From assembly GCF_036169555.1 (NCBI RefSeq), contig NZ_CP108032.1:1302001-1366000 (forward strand): 64,000 bases of DNA. The letters are read 5' to 3'. The position numbers and the translations under genes were made by a program. Under the pieces are notes generated by a model. It made no database searches, was not told where the DNA came from, and was given only the letters and a program-made list of their open reading frames with translations. Shown here piece by piece: positions 31,520-42,033 of the stretch; positions within the stretch are counted from its first letter, which is position 1; each line of letters starts with the position of its first letter. This DNA is from Streptomyces sp. NBC_00306. GTDB lineage: Bacteria; Actinomycetota; Actinomycetes; Streptomycetales; Streptomycetaceae.

Positions 31520-32622
31520 CGACGCCTGCCCGAGGGGCGGCCGCGGCCACGACCCCGAGGTCCGACGACGGCGCCCGCCGTCGCGGCGTCGCCCGGCACC
31601 TCGTCCGACGGCCCGTGGGGCTCCTCGGCCTGGTCCGGGGACTCGCCCTTGGCCGCGGCGGCCGCGCGCTTGGCGAGGACCCGCTTCTTCAGGGCCTTCA
31701 TCTGCGGCTCGCGCTCCTTGAGGTCGGCGACGAGCGGCGTGGCGATGAAGATCGAGGAGTACGCACCGGCGGCGAGGCCGACGAAGAGCGAGAGCGAGAT
31801 GTCGTTGAGCATGCCGGCGCCGAGGAAGCCGCCGCCGATGAAGAGCAGACCGGCGACCGGCAGCAGCGCGACGACCGTGGTGTTGATCGACCGCACCAGG
31901 GTGCCGTTGATCGAACGGTTGGCGATCTCGCTGTAGGTCCACCGGGTCTGCTTGGTGATGTCCTTCGTGCCTTCCTTGAGGCTGTCGAAGACGACCACGG
32001 TGTCGTACAGCGAGTAACCGAGGATGGTCAGCAGACCGATCACGGTGCCCGGGGTGACCTCGAATCCGACCAGGGCGTAGATGCCCACCGTGATCGTGAT
32101 GTCGTGGATCAGCGCGATGAGGGCGGCGATGGCCATGCGCCACTCGAAGGCGATCGCCAGATAGATCACCACGAGGATCATGAAGACCCCGAGGCCGGTC
32201 CAGGCCTTGTTGGCGATCTGCTTGCCCCAGCTCGGGCCGACGAGCTCCTGGTCGATCTGGTTCTTGTTCATGTCCAGATCGGCGGCGAGCTTCGTGGCCA
32301 CCGCGTCGGCCTGCTTGGTGTCCAGGTCGCTGACCTGGATACGCAGAGTGTCGTTGCCGAGCTGCTGGACGATGGCGTCATGGCCGGAGGCCGTTTCCGC
32401 GAACTCCTCGGCCTGCGCGACGGACACATTCGTCTTCGCGGTGTTGAAGACGGCACCGCCCTTGAACTCGATGCCCATGTTCAGACCCTGTACCGCCAGG
32501 CCGACGATGGCCGTGATGGTGATCAGGATCGAGAGGCCGTACCAGATCTTCCGCTTGCCGACGAAGTCGTAACCGACCTCGCCGCGGTAGAGCCTGGCGC
32601 CGATGTTGCCGAGACGCGACAT
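31516..32622 (-). CDS. secF: Protein-export membrane protein SecF
   Basis: With SecD it uses the proton gradient to pull preproteins through SecYEG. It has 368 residues and six predicted membrane helices with the RND signature GIEFKGGAVF after helix 1 and HDITITVGIYALVGFEV in the core. The C-terminal tail (last 60) is charged and Gly/Arg-rich. Start ATG 32622 has AAGGAGG 7 bases upstream, inside the secD stop region. Confidence 0.95.
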   Translation of the reverse strand: MSRLGNIGARLYRGEVGYDFVGKRKIWYGLSILITITAIVGLAVQGLNMGIEFKGGAVFNTAKTNVSVAQAEEFAETASGHDAIVQQLGNDTLRIQVSDLDTKQADAVATKLAADLDMNKNQIDQELVGPSWGKQIANKAWTGLGVFMILVVIYLAIAFEWRMAIAALIALIHDITITVGIYALVGFEVTPGTVIGLLTILGYSLYDTVVVFDSLKEGTKDITKQTRWTYSEIANRSINGTLVRSINTTVVALLPVAGLLFIGGGFLGAGMLNDISLSLFVGLAAGAYSSIFIATPLVADLKEREPQMKALKKRVLAKRAAAAAKGESPDQAEEPHGPSDEVPGDAATAGAVVGPRGRGRGRPSGRRR

Positions 32623-32623
32623 C

Positions 32624-34345
32624 TCACGCCTCCTTCGGGTCGGTGGGGGCGGAGGTGCGACGCGTGCGGCGCAGCGGGGGCTTGGCACCGAGGCGCTTCG
32701 GGTCGAGCCCGGACCAGGAGCCGCCGGAGGAGAAGAACTTCGTGCGGGCGAGGAGCGTCATGACCGGCTTGGTGAAGAAGAACACCACGACCACGTCGAG
32801 CAGGGTGGTCAGACCGAGGGTGAACGCGAAGCCCTGGACCTTGCCGACGGTGACCACGAAGAGCACCGCGGCGGCGAGGAACGACACGAAGTCGGAGACC
32901 AGGATGGTGCGCCGGGCACGCGGCCAGGCACGCTCCACGGCGGGCCGCAGCGTACGGCCCTCGCGGATCTCGTCCCTTATGCGTTCGAAGTACACGATGA
33001 ACGAGTCGGCGGTGATACCGATGGCAACGATCGCACCACACACCGCGGGCAGGTTCAGGGCGAACCCGATGGCCGGGCCGAGCAGGGCCATCAGCGAGTA
33101 GGTGAGGGCTGCCGAGACCAGGAGGCTGAGGATCGCCACCAGGGACAGACCGCGGTAGTAGACCACCAGGTAGATGATGACCAGCGCGAGGCCGATGGCA
33201 CCGGCGATGAGGCCGGCCTGGAGCTGCTCGCCGCCGAGCGCCGCGCTGACGGTGGTGACGCTCTGCTCCTCGAAGCTGAGGGGCAGCGCACCGTAGGACA
33301 GGATGTTGCCGAGGTCCTGCGCCGACTGCTGGTCGAAGCTTCCGGAGATCTCGGCGTTGGCGCTGAGCGTCTGGTTGACCTGCGGGGCCGAGACGACCTC
33401 GCCGTCGAGGACGATCGCGAACTGGTTCTGCGGCGACTGCTGCTGCGAGAGCTTGCTGGTGATCGCCTGGAACTTCTTCGAGCCGGCGCTGGTGAAGTCC
33501 ATCGTGACGATCCACATGCCGCGCTGCTGGTCCAGCTGGCCCTTGGCGTCGTCGACGTCCTTACCGCTCACCGCGGCGGGTCCGAGAACGTACTTCTCCC
33601 ACTGCCCGGCGCTGTTCTTGCCACAGGCGACCGTGGGCTCCTCGGGCTTGACGCCCTCGCCCACGTTGCCGCGCTCGGTCTGGTCGAGGCAGTTGAGGTC
33701 GGTGAACTTCTTCTCCAGCGCGGCGGTGCCGGGCGGGGGCGGCGTCGCGGCCGGCTTCTCGGCGGCGGAGCCGCTGGGCTTCGGCGACGGGGCCTTCAGC
33801 CCGTCGGTGACGGCGCGGCCCTGCGTGGTGGCGCTGGGCGACGGGGAGGTCGCCTTGTCGGCGCCGCCCTTGTCCGTGGCCTTGTCCGGCGCGGAGGCGC
33901 TCGGACTGGGCTTGGGCTGCGGGGCGGTCGGCCCACCCGCGGCGACGGTCAGAACGGGCCGGAAGTAGAGCTGGGCGGTGGTACCGACCTGCTTACGGGC
34001 CTGCTCGGAGTTCGTCCCCTTCGGGATGTTGACGATGATGTTCTCGCGGCCCTGGGTCTGAACCTCGGCCTCCGAGACACCGAGACCATTGACACGGCGT
34101 TCGATGATCTCGACCGCGGTGTTCATGTTGGTCTCGTTGATCGCGCTTTCCTTGCCGGGCTCCGCCTTCGCGGCCAGCGTGATCGTCGTACCGCCGGCCA
34201 GGTCGATGCCCAGGCGAGGCGTGGTGTGCCCGGACCAGAACATCCCACCGGTCAGCGCGACCATGGCGATCAGGATCAGAGCGAGGACGCGCCCCGGCTT
34301 CCCCTGAGCCCCCGCGGGCCTTCGGCCCCTGTTCGGTGCTGCCAC
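32624..34345 (-). CDS. secD: Protein translocase subunit SecD
   Basis: 573 residues from GTG 34345 (AAPNRGRRPAG). One N-terminal helix, the GIDLAGGTTITL segment, a periplasmic domain interrupted by a long Ser/Pro/Lys/Ala-rich insert (about 140-215) typical of actinobacterial SecD, and five C-terminal helices with GITADSFIVYFERIRDE. Two Cys in the insert-proximal region (LNCLDQ, VACGKN) could form a disulfide. It lies 1 base upstream of secF and 147 bases after yajC. Confidence 0.95.
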   Translation of the reverse strand: MAAPNRGRRPAGAQGKPGRVLALILIAMVALTGGMFWSGHTTPRLGIDLAGGTTITLAAKAEPGKESAINETNMNTAVEIIERRVNGLGVSEAEVQTQGRENIIVNIPKGTNSEQARKQVGTTAQLYFRPVLTVAAGGPTAPQPKPSPSASAPDKATDKGGADKATSPSPSATTQGRAVTDGLKAPSPKPSGSAAEKPAATPPPPGTAALEKKFTDLNCLDQTERGNVGEGVKPEEPTVACGKNSAGQWEKYVLGPAAVSGKDVDDAKGQLDQQRGMWIVTMDFTSAGSKKFQAITSKLSQQQSPQNQFAIVLDGEVVSAPQVNQTLSANAEISGSFDQQSAQDLGNILSYGALPLSFEEQSVTTVSAALGGEQLQAGLIAGAIGLALVIIYLVVYYRGLSLVAILSLLVSAALTYSLMALLGPAIGFALNLPAVCGAIVAIGITADSFIVYFERIRDEIREGRTLRPAVERAWPRARRTILVSDFVSFLAAAVLFVVTVGKVQGFAFTLGLTTLLDVVVVFFFTKPVMTLLARTKFFSSGGSWSGLDPKRLGAKPPLRRTRRTSAPTDPKEA

Positions 34346-34492
34346 CTTCTCGTTTCTCCCTGTCCAACCGCCCCCGCGCCGGGTGTGCGCCGGGTCGGCC
34401 ACGAAGTGTTGTGGGGACCTGCCCCCGCAGAAGTCAACACGACCCGGGGACCGCAGGGCACCGGTCGGTGCCTCCGCGATCCCCGATCATGA

Positions 34493-34972
34493 CTACTTCT
34501 CGCCGTCGGCCTTGCCGTCCTTGGGCTCCGTGTCAGTGGCGTCGGCGTCGGCATCCTTGGCGCCGGCCTCGTCCGCCGCGTCCGCCTCGGGCTTCTTGCC
34601 GAGGTCGATCTTGGCGTCATCGGACTCGGTCGTGCCGGTCAGCGAGGACGCGTCGTCCGGCACGATCGGGTCGTCGATCCGAGCAGCGTCGTCGCCGTGC
34701 ACGATGCGGTTGTACTCGTCGTCGTCGAGGACCGCGCCGATGGCGTTCTTCGCATACATGGCGTGGACGCCGGGAGCGACTTCGAGCAGCACGGCGTCGT
34801 CGTGCAGCTCCTTGACGGTGGCGTACATCCCCCCGATCGTCCGGACGCCGGTGCCGGGCTGCATCTGGTTGCGCATCTGCGCAGCAGCCTGCTGCTTCTT
34901 CTTGGCGGACCGGGTCATCAGGAACATGGCCCCGATGAGCACGATGAAGGGGAGGAGGGTCACGAGACTCAC
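34493..34972 (-). CDS. yajC: Preprotein translocase subunit YajC
   Basis: Accessory subunit of SecDF. It has 159 residues with a single N-terminal helix (about 3-19), a basic linker SAKKKQQ, the YajC core (GTGVRTIGGMYATV) and a long acidic Asp/Ala/Glu tail (about 95-159). Start GTG 34972. It is first in the export-apt set. Confidence 0.94.
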   Translation of the reverse strand: MSLVTLLPFIVLIGAMFLMTRSAKKKQQAAAQMRNQMQPGTGVRTIGGMYATVKELHDDAVLLEVAPGVHAMYAKNAIGAVLDDDEYNRIVHGDDAARIDDPIVPDDASSLTGTTESDDAKIDLGKKPEADAADEAGAKDADADATDTEPKDGKADGEK

Positions 34973-35061
34973 GGGAAGAAACTTCCTTCACACGACCGCA
35001 CCGATGAGGCGGCCTTATCTACGGGGGTGGGTACGCCGACCTGGAAGGGCGGCATCGGCGG

Positions 35062-35091
35062 AGTCTAAGCGAGTCCGCATCAAAGGAACAA
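35062..35091 (-). promoter_or_regulatory. Predicted promoter of yajC-secD-secF-apt
   Basis: On the minus strand TTGTTC (35091-35086) and TAGACT (35067-35062) are 18 bases apart, about 90 bases upstream of yajC. Confidence 0.45.
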
Positions 35092-35137
35092 CGCCCAGCA
35101 TCGCACCGTGGTTCCTGCCCGGCGAGTATCCGCGCCG

Positions 35138-36229
35138 TCACGTCCCGAACAGCCCCGGTTGTCCGCTTGCACCGGGGGCCTGCTGCGGCGGAACGAGGCC
35201 GAGATGGGCCCAGGCGGCGGGGGTCGCGACCCGTCCGCGCGGGGTCCGGGCCAGCAGTCCCTCCCGTACGAGGAAGGGCTCGGCGACCTCCTCCACGGTC
35301 TCCCGCTCCTCCCCCACGGCCACCGCGAGCGTCGACAGGCCCACCGGGCCGCCGCCGAACAGCTTGAGCAGCGCCTGGAGGACCGCCCGGTCCAGACGGT
35401 CGAGGCCCCGGGCATCCACCTCGTACACCTTGAGTGCCGCGGCCGCGATGTCCCGGGTGATCAGTCCGTCCGCCTTGACCTGCGCGTAGTCGCGTACGCG
35501 GCGCAGCAGGCGGTTGGCGATGCGGGGCGTGCCACGGGAGCGGCCGGCGATCTCGGCGGCGCCGTCGGACTCGATCTCCAGGTCGAGGAGCTGGGCGGAG
35601 CGGTGGATGACGCGTTCCAGCTCGGTGGGGTCGTAGAACTCCATGTGCGCGGTGAAACCGAACCGGTCACGCAGCGGCGGGGGCAGCAGTCCGGCCCTGG
35701 TGGTGGCGCCGACCAGGGTGAACGGCGGCAGCTCCAGCGGGATGGCGGTGGCCCCGGGTCCCTTGCCGACGATGACGTCGACACGGAAGTCCTCCATGGC
35801 CATGTAGAGCATTTCCTCGGCGGGCCGGGACATCCGGTGGATCTCGTCGAGGAAGAGGACCTCGCCCTCCTGGAGGGAGGAGAGGATCGCCGCCAGGTCG
35901 CCGGCGTGCTGGATGGCGGGGCCCGAGGTGATGCGGATCGGGGCCTTCATCTCAGCGGCGATGATCATGGACAGGGTGGTCTTGCCGAGCCCGGGGGCAC
36001 CGGAGAGCAGGACGTGGTCGGCGGTGGCGCCACGGGCGAGAGCGGCCTTGAGGACCAGGTCGAGCTGCTCGCGCACCCTCTCCTGGCCCACGAACTCGTC
36101 GAGGGACTTCGGCCGCAGCGCCGCCTCGACGGCCTGGTCCTCGCCGTCGGCGGAGGGGCCGACGAGCCGCCCGTCGGCGGCATAGGGCGCTTCGTCGGCG
36201 GGGGCCGGGGTGATGTCGTCCCAGTTCAC
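35138..36229 (-). CDS. ruvB: Holliday junction helicase RuvB
   Basis: Hexameric AAA+ motor for branch migration. It has 363 residues with Walker [10 protein letters not shown], Walker [10 protein letters not shown], sensor 1 GATTRAG, Arg-finger region and a winged-helix C-terminus. Start GTG 36229 ([14 protein letters not shown]). It follows ruvA by 130 bases. The ruvC-ruvA-ruvB order is as in other actinobacteria. Confidence 0.96.
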   Translation of the reverse strand: MNWDDITPAPADEAPYAADGRLVGPSADGEDQAVEAALRPKSLDEFVGQERVREQLDLVLKAALARGATADHVLLSGAPGLGKTTLSMIIAAEMKAPIRITSGPAIQHAGDLAAILSSLQEGEVLFLDEIHRMSRPAEEMLYMAMEDFRVDVIVGKGPGATAIPLELPPFTLVGATTRAGLLPPPLRDRFGFTAHMEFYDPTELERVIHRSAQLLDLEIESDGAAEIAGRSRGTPRIANRLLRRVRDYAQVKADGLITRDIAAAALKVYEVDARGLDRLDRAVLQALLKLFGGGPVGLSTLAVAVGEERETVEEVAEPFLVREGLLARTPRGRVATPAAWAHLGLVPPQQAPGASGQPGLFGT

Positions 36230-36359
36230 TGCGGAGGTGCCTCACGAGGTCGTCGCGGCACTCGCGCCGCGGGGTGGTCGGGGTCGTCCGTCCCCGGGCG
36301 TGCCCTGCGGCACGGACGGGAGGGGCGGGGGCCGGCAGGCGCGCGGACGCGCCCACGGG

Positions 36360-36977
36360 TCATCTCGTGCGGTTCAGCGACTGGAGGGCGGCCTTGAGGA
36401 GCTGACCCACCACCGGCTCGCCCGCCGAGGCCTCGGCCTGCGGCGCGACCGCGGCCACCGCCTCGTCGGCCTCGCGGGTGGCATAGCCCAGTCCGATCAG
36501 CGCGCCGTGCAGCTGGTCGCGCCAGGAGGAGGAGACGGCCGTGCCGATGCCCTGCTTGCCGATGTGCGCGCCGAGCGGCTCCCCGAGGCGGTCCTTCAGC
36601 TCCAGCAGCAGCTTCTGCGCGCCCTTCTTGCCGATGCCGGGGACGGCGGTGAGCGCCTTCTCGTCGCCGGTCGCCACCGCCACCCGCAGGGCATCGGGGG
36701 TGTGCACGGCCAGCATCGCCTGGGCCAGTCGTGGGCCGACGCCGCTCGCCGTCTGGAGCAGTTCGAAGACCTGCCGCTCGTCGTCGTCGGCGAAGCCGTA
36801 CAGCGTGAGCGAGTCCTCCCGGACGACGAGGGAGGTGGCGAGCTTGGCGTCCTGGCCGATGCGCAGCGCGGACAGGGTGTTGGGCGTGCACTGGAGGGCC
36901 ATGCCGACGCCGCCGACCTCGATGACCGCGGTGGTGGGAGCGAGGGCGGCCACCGGGCCGCTGACAAAGGCGATCAT
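36360..36977 (-). CDS. ruvA: Holliday junction protein RuvA
   Basis: Tetramer that holds the junction and positions RuvB. 205 residues: an OB-fold N-terminal domain, helix-hairpin-helix motifs ([14 protein letters not shown] and [12 protein letters not shown], about 76-125), and a C-terminal RuvB-contact domain. ATG 36977 overlaps the ruvC stop as ATGA. Confidence 0.96.
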   Translation of the reverse strand: MIAFVSGPVAALAPTTAVIEVGGVGMALQCTPNTLSALRIGQDAKLATSLVVREDSLTLYGFADDDERQVFELLQTASGVGPRLAQAMLAVHTPDALRVAVATGDEKALTAVPGIGKKGAQKLLLELKDRLGEPLGAHIGKQGIGTAVSSSWRDQLHGALIGLGYATREADEAVAAVAPQAEASAGEPVVGQLLKAALQSLNRTR

Positions 36978-37504
36978 GCGGTACGGCCTTTCGATGCGTG
37001 CAGGGCGACAGCCTGCTGCAGGCGGTTCTGCGCGGGTGCGCGCCAGATGTGACAGATGGCGAGGGCGAGGGCGTCCGCCGCGTCGGCGGGCTTCGGCGGG
37101 GCGTCGAGCCGCAGCAGGCGGGTGACCATGGCGCCCACCTGAGCCTTGTCGGCCCGGCCGCTGCCGGTGACGGCGGCCTTCACCTCGCTGGGAGTGTGCA
37201 GGACGACGGGGATACCCCGGCGGGACGCGCAGAGCATGGCGACGGCGCTGGCCTGGGCGGTGCCCATGACGGTGCGGACGTTGTGCTGGCTGAACACCCG
37301 CTCCACGGCGACCCGTTCGGGACGGTACTCGTCCAACCACTGCTCGATGCCCTGCTCGACGGCGACCAGGCGGTGGCCGAGCTCGGCGTCCGCGGGGGTG
37401 CGCACCACTCCGACGCCCAGCATGGTCAGCTGACGGCCCGCCACTCCCTCGACGACCCCCACACCGCACCGGGTCAGTCCCGGGTCCACCCCCAGCACAC
37501 GCAC
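36974..37504 (-). CDS. ruvC: Crossover junction endonuclease RuvC
   Basis: Resolves Holliday junctions. 176 residues from GTG 37504, set by GGAGGAGG about 6 bases upstream; the frame continues upstream, but homology begins at [13 protein letters not shown], which carries the first catalytic Asp. Other acidic residues appear in VAVERVF and the C-terminal DAADALALA. Coupled to ruvA. Confidence 0.96.
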   Translation of the reverse strand: MRVLGVDPGLTRCGVGVVEGVAGRQLTMLGVGVVRTPADAELGHRLVAVEQGIEQWLDEYRPERVAVERVFSQHNVRTVMGTAQASAVAMLCASRRGIPVVLHTPSEVKAAVTGSGRADKAQVGAMVTRLLRLDAPPKPADAADALALAICHIWRAPAQNRLQQAVALHASKGRTA

Positions 37505-37595
37505 GCCGTCCTCCTCCGTCCTCCCCCGGCGGCGCCGGGAGGTCCCCTGTTCGTGCAGGCTATCCGCCGGCACCGACAACGCGCCGGAACGCCGA

Positions 37596-37624
37596 CGGGC
37601 CGACGGGTGTGTCCCGTCGGCCCG
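37596..37624 (-). terminator. yebC terminator hairpin
   Basis: Perfect 12-bp stem CGGGCCGACGGG / CCCGTCGGCCCG, loop TGTGT, 15 bases past the yebC stop and before ruvC. Confidence 0.75.
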
Positions 37625-37638
37625 CCGTACGAAGCGGA

Positions 37639-38391
37639 TCAGGCGTCGACCTTCTCCATGACCTCGTCCGAGACGTCGAAGTTGGCGAAGACGTTCTGCA
37701 CGTCGTCGCTGTCCTCCAGCGCGTCGATCAGCTTGAAGATCTTGCGAGCGCCCTCTTCCTCCAGCTCGACCTGCATGGTCGGGACGAAGTTGGCCTCGGC
37801 CGAGTCGTAGTCGATTCCGGCCTCCTGGAGCGCGGTGCGCACCGCGACCAGGTCGGTGGCCTCGCTGAGGACCTCGAAGGACTCACCGAGGTCGTTGACC
37901 TCTTCGGCGCCCGCGTCCAGGACGGCGCCGAGGACGTCGTCCTCGCTCAGCTCGCCCTTGGGGACGATGACGACGCCCTTGCGGTTGAAGAGGTAGGAGA
38001 CCGAGCCGGGGTCGGCCATCGAGCCGCCGTTGCGGGTCATGGCGACACGGACGTCGGAGGCCGCGCGGTTGCGGTTGTCGGTGAGGCACTCGATGAGCAC
38101 CGCGACGCCGTTCGGCCCGTAGCCCTCGTACATGATCGTCTCGTAGTCGGCGCCGCCGGCCTCCAGGCCCGCGCCGCGCTTGACCGCGGAGTCGATGTTC
38201 TTGTTCGGGACCGAGCTCTTCTTGGCCTTCTGGATGGCGTCGAAGAGGGTGGGGTTGCCGTCGACGTCGGCACCGCCCGTACGGGCCGCAACCTCGATGT
38301 TCTTGATCAGCTTCGCGAAGAGCTTGCCGCGCTTGGCATCGATCACGGCCTTCTTGTGCTTCGTCGTAGCCCATTTAGAGTGGCCGGACAT
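37639..38391 (-). CDS. YebC/PmpR family protein
   Basis: 250 residues, full length for the family, starting [15 protein letters not shown] with AAGGAG upstream. YebC proteins were first described as transcription regulators and more recently as translation factors helping ribosomes through proline-rich stretches. If so here, it is a second proline-translation factor in the window beside efp. Conserved next to ruvC and pdxT. Confidence 0.94.
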   Translation of the reverse strand: MSGHSKWATTKHKKAVIDAKRGKLFAKLIKNIEVAARTGGADVDGNPTLFDAIQKAKKSSVPNKNIDSAVKRGAGLEAGGADYETIMYEGYGPNGVAVLIECLTDNRNRAASDVRVAMTRNGGSMADPGSVSYLFNRKGVVIVPKGELSEDDVLGAVLDAGAEEVNDLGESFEVLSEATDLVAVRTALQEAGIDYDSAEANFVPTMQVELEEEGARKIFKLIDALEDSDDVQNVFANFDVSDEVMEKVDA

Positions 38392-38454
38392 CTGCCTGTC
38401 TCCTTCGCGTAACCCATTGCTGCTGCGTTCGGCAGAGATCCTACCGGGACGGCG

Positions 38455-39045
38455 TCACCAGGCAGCGCGCACCATGTCCACAAACAGGCCGTGCACCCGG
38501 TGGTCTCCGGTGAGTTCGGGGTGGAAGGACGTCGCCAGCGCGTTGCCCTGGCGCACGGCGACGATGTGGCCGTCGTACTCCGCCAGCACCTCGACCTCGG
38601 CGCCCACCGACTCCACCCACGGAGCCCGGATGAAGACGCCCTCGACCGGTCCGTCCGCCACTCCCCGCAGATCCACGGACGCCTCGAACGACTCGTTCTG
38701 GCGGCCGAAGGCATTGCGGCGGACGATCATGTCGATGCCGCCGAGCGTCTCCTGGCCCGAGCGCGGGTCGAGGATCTTGTCGGCGAGCATGATCAGCCCG
38801 GCGCAGGTGCCGTACACGGGCATGCCGGAGCGCACCCGCTCGCGCAGCGGCTCGGTCATGCCGAAGAGCGCCGCGAGTTTGGACATGGTGGTGGACTCGC
38901 CGCCGGGGATGACGAGGCCGTCGACCTCGGCGAGTTCCTCGGGACGCCGCACCTGCCTGGCCACGGCATCCGCCGAGGCCAGGGCGATCAGGTGCTCCCG
39001 TACGTCGCCCTGGAGGGCCAGGACTCCGATGACCGGCGAAGTCAT
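38455..39045 (-). CDS. pdxT: Glutaminase subunit of PLP synthase
   Basis: Releases ammonia from glutamine for PdxS. It has 196 residues with PGGEST (48-53), catalytic Cys81 in GTCAGLIML and the His/Glu of SFHPELTGD. Start ATG 39045 shares one base with the pdxS stop (TGATG); a GTG one codon earlier is equally possible. Co-translated with pdxS. Confidence 0.95.
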   Translation of the reverse strand: MTSPVIGVLALQGDVREHLIALASADAVARQVRRPEELAEVDGLVIPGGESTTMSKLAALFGMTEPLRERVRSGMPVYGTCAGLIMLADKILDPRSGQETLGGIDMIVRRNAFGRQNESFEASVDLRGVADGPVEGVFIRAPWVESVGAEVEVLAEYDGHIVAVRQGNALATSFHPELTGDHRVHGLFVDMVRAAW

Positions 39046-39968
39046 CACCAGCCTCGGTTGGCGTAGCGCTCGGCCTCGGGGAGGGTGTCGCAGTTGATGC
39101 CGACCATGGCCTCGCCCAGGTCGCGGGAGGAGTCCGCGATGATCTTCGGGTCGTCGTAGAAGGTGGTGGCCTTCACGATGGCGGCGGCGCGCTTGGCCGG
39201 GTCGCCGGACTTGAAGATGCCCGAGCCCACGAACACGCCCTCGGCGCCGAGCTGGCGCATGAGCGCGGCGTCGGCGGGGGTGGCCACACCGCCGGCCGAG
39301 AAGAGGACCACCGGCAGCTTGCCCAGCTCGGAGACCTCCTTGACCAGCTCGTAGGGGGCGCGGAGGTCCTTGGCTGCGGCGTAGAGCTCGTTGTTGTCGA
39401 AGCCGCGCAGCCGGGCGATCTCGTTCTTGATCTGGCGCAGGTGGCGGACGGCCTCGACGACGTTGCCGGTGCCGGCCTCGCCCTTCGAGCGGATCATGGC
39501 CGCGCCCTCGGCGATACGGCGCAGAGCCTCACCCAGGTTGGTGGCACCGCACACGAAGGGGGTGGTGAAGGCCCACTTGTCGGAGTGGTTGACCTCGTCG
39601 GCCGGGGTCAGCACCTCGGACTCGTCGATGTAGTCGACGCCGAGGGACTGGAGCACCTGGGCCTCGACGAAGTGGCCGATCCGCGACTTGGCCATGACGG
39701 GGATGGACACGGCCTCGATGATCTCTTCGATCATGTTCGGGTCGGACATCCGGGCCACGCCGCCGTCCTTGCGGATGTCGGCCGGAACGCGCTCCAGGGC
39801 CATGACGGCCACGGCTCCCGCGTCCTCGGCGATCTTCGCCTGCTCGGCGTTGACCACGTCCATGATCACGCCGCCCTTGAGCTGCTCGGCCATGCCGCGC
39901 TTGACGCGGGCGGTGCCGGTGGCCGGGGAGTCGGTGGACTGCGGGGTGCTGGGGAGCGTGCTGGACAC
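39045..39968 (-). CDS. pdxS: Pyridoxal 5'-phosphate synthase PdxS
   Basis: Builds PLP from ribose 5-phosphate, glyceraldehyde 3-phosphate and ammonia. It has 307 residues from GTG 39968, chosen for GAGG upstream and a typical short leader before the TIM barrel. Visible: [29 protein letters not shown] (catalytic Lys), [33 protein letters not shown] phosphate loop in shorter pieces. Its PLP could serve the class IV aminotransferase at 61989. Confidence 0.96.
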   Translation of the reverse strand: MSSTLPSTPQSTDSPATGTARVKRGMAEQLKGGVIMDVVNAEQAKIAEDAGAVAVMALERVPADIRKDGGVARMSDPNMIEEIIEAVSIPVMAKSRIGHFVEAQVLQSLGVDYIDESEVLTPADEVNHSDKWAFTTPFVCGATNLGEALRRIAEGAAMIRSKGEAGTGNVVEAVRHLRQIKNEIARLRGFDNNELYAAAKDLRAPYELVKEVSELGKLPVVLFSAGGVATPADAALMRQLGAEGVFVGSGIFKSGDPAKRAAAIVKATTFYDDPKIIADSSRDLGEAMVGINCDTLPEAERYANRGW

Positions 39969-40177
39969 GGAAGGGACCTCACTCGGTGACGACAGTCGAT
40001 GCGTAACCGATGGAACCTTCACCGACCAGGCCACTGCAAGGGCCAATGAACAGCCGGTGGATCGTTTTCACCGCTGGAGTGAAGGGGAGGACCCCTTCGC
40101 GCCTGGATACGTGAGGTACCCGGCCCGGCTGGTAACCGCGCCACGGGTACACCGGACACCGCGTCCCGCCCGGGACG

Positions 40178-40723
40178 TCAGGTACCCGGCCGGTCCGCCA
40201 GCGCGACCGGAGCCTCGTCGTCCATCTCGAAGGCCAGCGGGAACGGCGCATGACCGGCCAGCCGGAACCAGCGGACCGTACGGTGACGGCGCAGGGCGCG
40301 TGCGGCACGCACCGCGTCGTTGTGGAACCGCCGTGCCATCGGGACCCGCCGCACGGCCTGCGCCAGCTCCAGCGTGGCGTCCTCGCCGCCCGGCACCTCA
40401 CGCACCGCCTCGATCTGCACCGTCTCGGAGAAGACGGCCCGCAGTGCGGCGCTCAGCTCGCTCTCGGCGACCTCGCGCTGCTCCTCCTCGGCCTGGCGGG
40501 CGGCGTGCGCCGCCTCGTAGAGGACGATCGACGCGGCCGGGTCGAGCACTCCGGAGGTCGCCAGTTCCTGGGTGACCGAAGCGCGGCGTACGAGCTGGGC
40601 GTCGAGGGCGGCGCGGGCGGCGTCGATACGGGCGTGCAGCCGGTCCAGCCGTCCGGCGGTCCAGCTCAGATACAGGCCGATCAGGACGAGGCCGACGACG
40701 ATCCAGATAAGGGTTGCGGTCAC
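40178..40723 (-). CDS. LemA-like single-pass membrane protein
   Basis: 181 residues from GTG 40723 (TATLIWIVVGL); a TTG at 40732 is possible and no good ribosome site is visible. One N-terminal helix (about 3-22), then a long helical region (about 25-110) and a C-terminal piece, ARRFHNDAVRAARALR followed by an aromatic segment, that resembles the LemA ending (ARxxYNxxV). Assignment to LemA is tentative; function unknown. It lies between pdxS and the mannosyltransferase. The 209 bases downstream show only repeated GGTACCCGG words. Confidence 0.65.
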   Translation of the reverse strand: MTATLIWIVVGLVLIGLYLSWTAGRLDRLHARIDAARAALDAQLVRRASVTQELATSGVLDPAASIVLYEAAHAARQAEEEQREVAESELSAALRAVFSETVQIEAVREVPGGEDATLELAQAVRRVPMARRFHNDAVRAARALRRHRTVRWFRLAGHAPFPLAFEMDDEAPVALADRPGT

Positions 40724-40827
40724 GGGCGGCAAGGCTACCGCCCCGGTCCGAGGGCTCCCGCGGCGCGTTCCGCGCCCGGGCGCCCGCCGTCACCGGAGCG
40801 TGGCGGCGGAGCCCTTCGGAGGCGGGC

Positions 40828-42033
40828 TCAGTCCCGCGCGAGGCCGAAACGGGCGCGGAAGCCGGGCCGTTCGTCCGCCGCCACGGAGGCGGCGCCGTCC
40901 GTCACCGTCTCGTAGACCGAGAGGATGTCCGCGCCGACCGTCGACCAGTCGAAGCGGCGTACGTGCTTGCTGCCCCGCTCCCGCAGCTCGGCCCGCCGCT
41001 CGGGGTCGCCGAGCAGCCGGACCGCGGCACTCGCCAGCGCGTCCGCGTCCTCGTTGGCGAACAGCTCGCCCGCCGATCCCTGGTCCAGCACCTGGGCGAA
41101 GGCGTCCAGGTCGCTGGCGAGCACCGGCGCGCCCGCCGACATGGCTTCGACGAGGATGATCCCGAAGCTCTCGCCGCCGGTGTTGGGCGCGATGTAGAGG
41201 TCGACGCTGCGCAGCAGCCGCGCCTTGTCCTCGTCGCTGACCATGCCGAGGAACTCGACGCGGTCGCGCATCTCCTTCGGCAGGGACGCGACGGCCTCGT
41301 CCTCGTCGCCCCGGCCCGCCACCAGGAGCCGGGTGTCCGGGCACTCGGCGAGGATCTTCGGCAGCGCCTTCATCAGCACCGGCAGGCCCTTGCGGGGCTC
41401 GTCGATACGCCCTATGAAGCCGATCGTGCCGCCGCGCCGCCCTCCGTCACCGCCGTCCGGGTCGCGCGCGCTGTCCGACTGCCACTCGGCCTTGGGCTCG
41501 GCGCCCTCGAAGAAGCCGACGTCCACGCCGTTGGGGATGACGACGGCGTCGCCGCCGAGGTGCTCGACGAGCGTCCTGCGGGCGTACTCACTGACCGCGA
41601 TCCGGGCGTTGATCTTCTCCAGCGCGGGCTGGAGGATCGGATACGCGGCGATCATCGCCCGCGAACGCGGGTTCGAGGTGTGGAACGTCGCCACGATCGG
41701 CCCCTGCGCCGCCCAGCAGCTGAGCAGGCCCAGCGACGGCGACGCGGGCTCATGGATGTGGATGACGTCGAAGGTGCCGTCGTGCAGCCAGCGCCGCACC
41801 CGCGCCGCCGACAGGAAGCCGAAGTTCAGCCGGGCCACCGAGCCGTTGTACGGGACGGGCACGGCCCGGCCCGCGGAGACCACGTACGGCGGGAGCGGTG
41901 TCTCGTCGTCCGCCGGCGCCAGCACCGACACCTCGTGGCCGAGCCGGATCAGGTGTTCGGCCAGGTCCCTGATGTGGAATTGGACGCCGCCCGGTACGTC
42001 CCAGGAGTACGGGCAGACGATGCCGATCCTCAC
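40828..42033 (-). CDS. PimA-like phosphatidylinositol mannosyltransferase (GT4)
   Basis: 401 residues from GTG 42033 with AGGAGGAG upstream. GT-B fold: the N-terminal domain begins RIGIVCPYSWDVPGGVQFH, typical of PimA, and the C-terminal domain has GFIGRIDEPRKGL and NTGGESFGIILVEAMSAG with the GDP-mannose Glu residues. A polar insertion (about 205-235) is streptomycete-specific. It would mannosylate phosphatidylinositol on the inner membrane face. GTGA overlap with the acyltransferase. Confidence 0.9.
   Translation of the reverse strand: MRIGIVCPYSWDVPGGVQFHIRDLAEHLIRLGHEVSVLAPADDETPLPPYVVSAGRAVPVPYNGSVARLNFGFLSAARVRRWLHDGTFDVIHIHEPASPSLGLLSCWAAQGPIVATFHTSNPRSRAMIAAYPILQPALEKINARIAVSEYARRTLVEHLGGDAVVIPNGVDVGFFEGAEPKAEWQSDSARDPDGGDGGRRGGTIGFIGRIDEPRKGLPVLMKALPKILAECPDTRLLVAGRGDEDEAVASLPKEMRDRVEFLGMVSDEDKARLLRSVDLYIAPNTGGESFGIILVEAMSAGAPVLASDLDAFAQVLDQGSAGELFANEDADALASAAVRLLGDPERRAELRERGSKHVRRFDWSTVGADILSVYETVTDGAASVAADERPGFRARFGLARD

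Noticed and set aside
37505..37595. Possible SOS box before ruvC
   Set aside because: Only an isolated GTTCG half-site is present; no paired CGAAC-N4-GTTCG found by eye.
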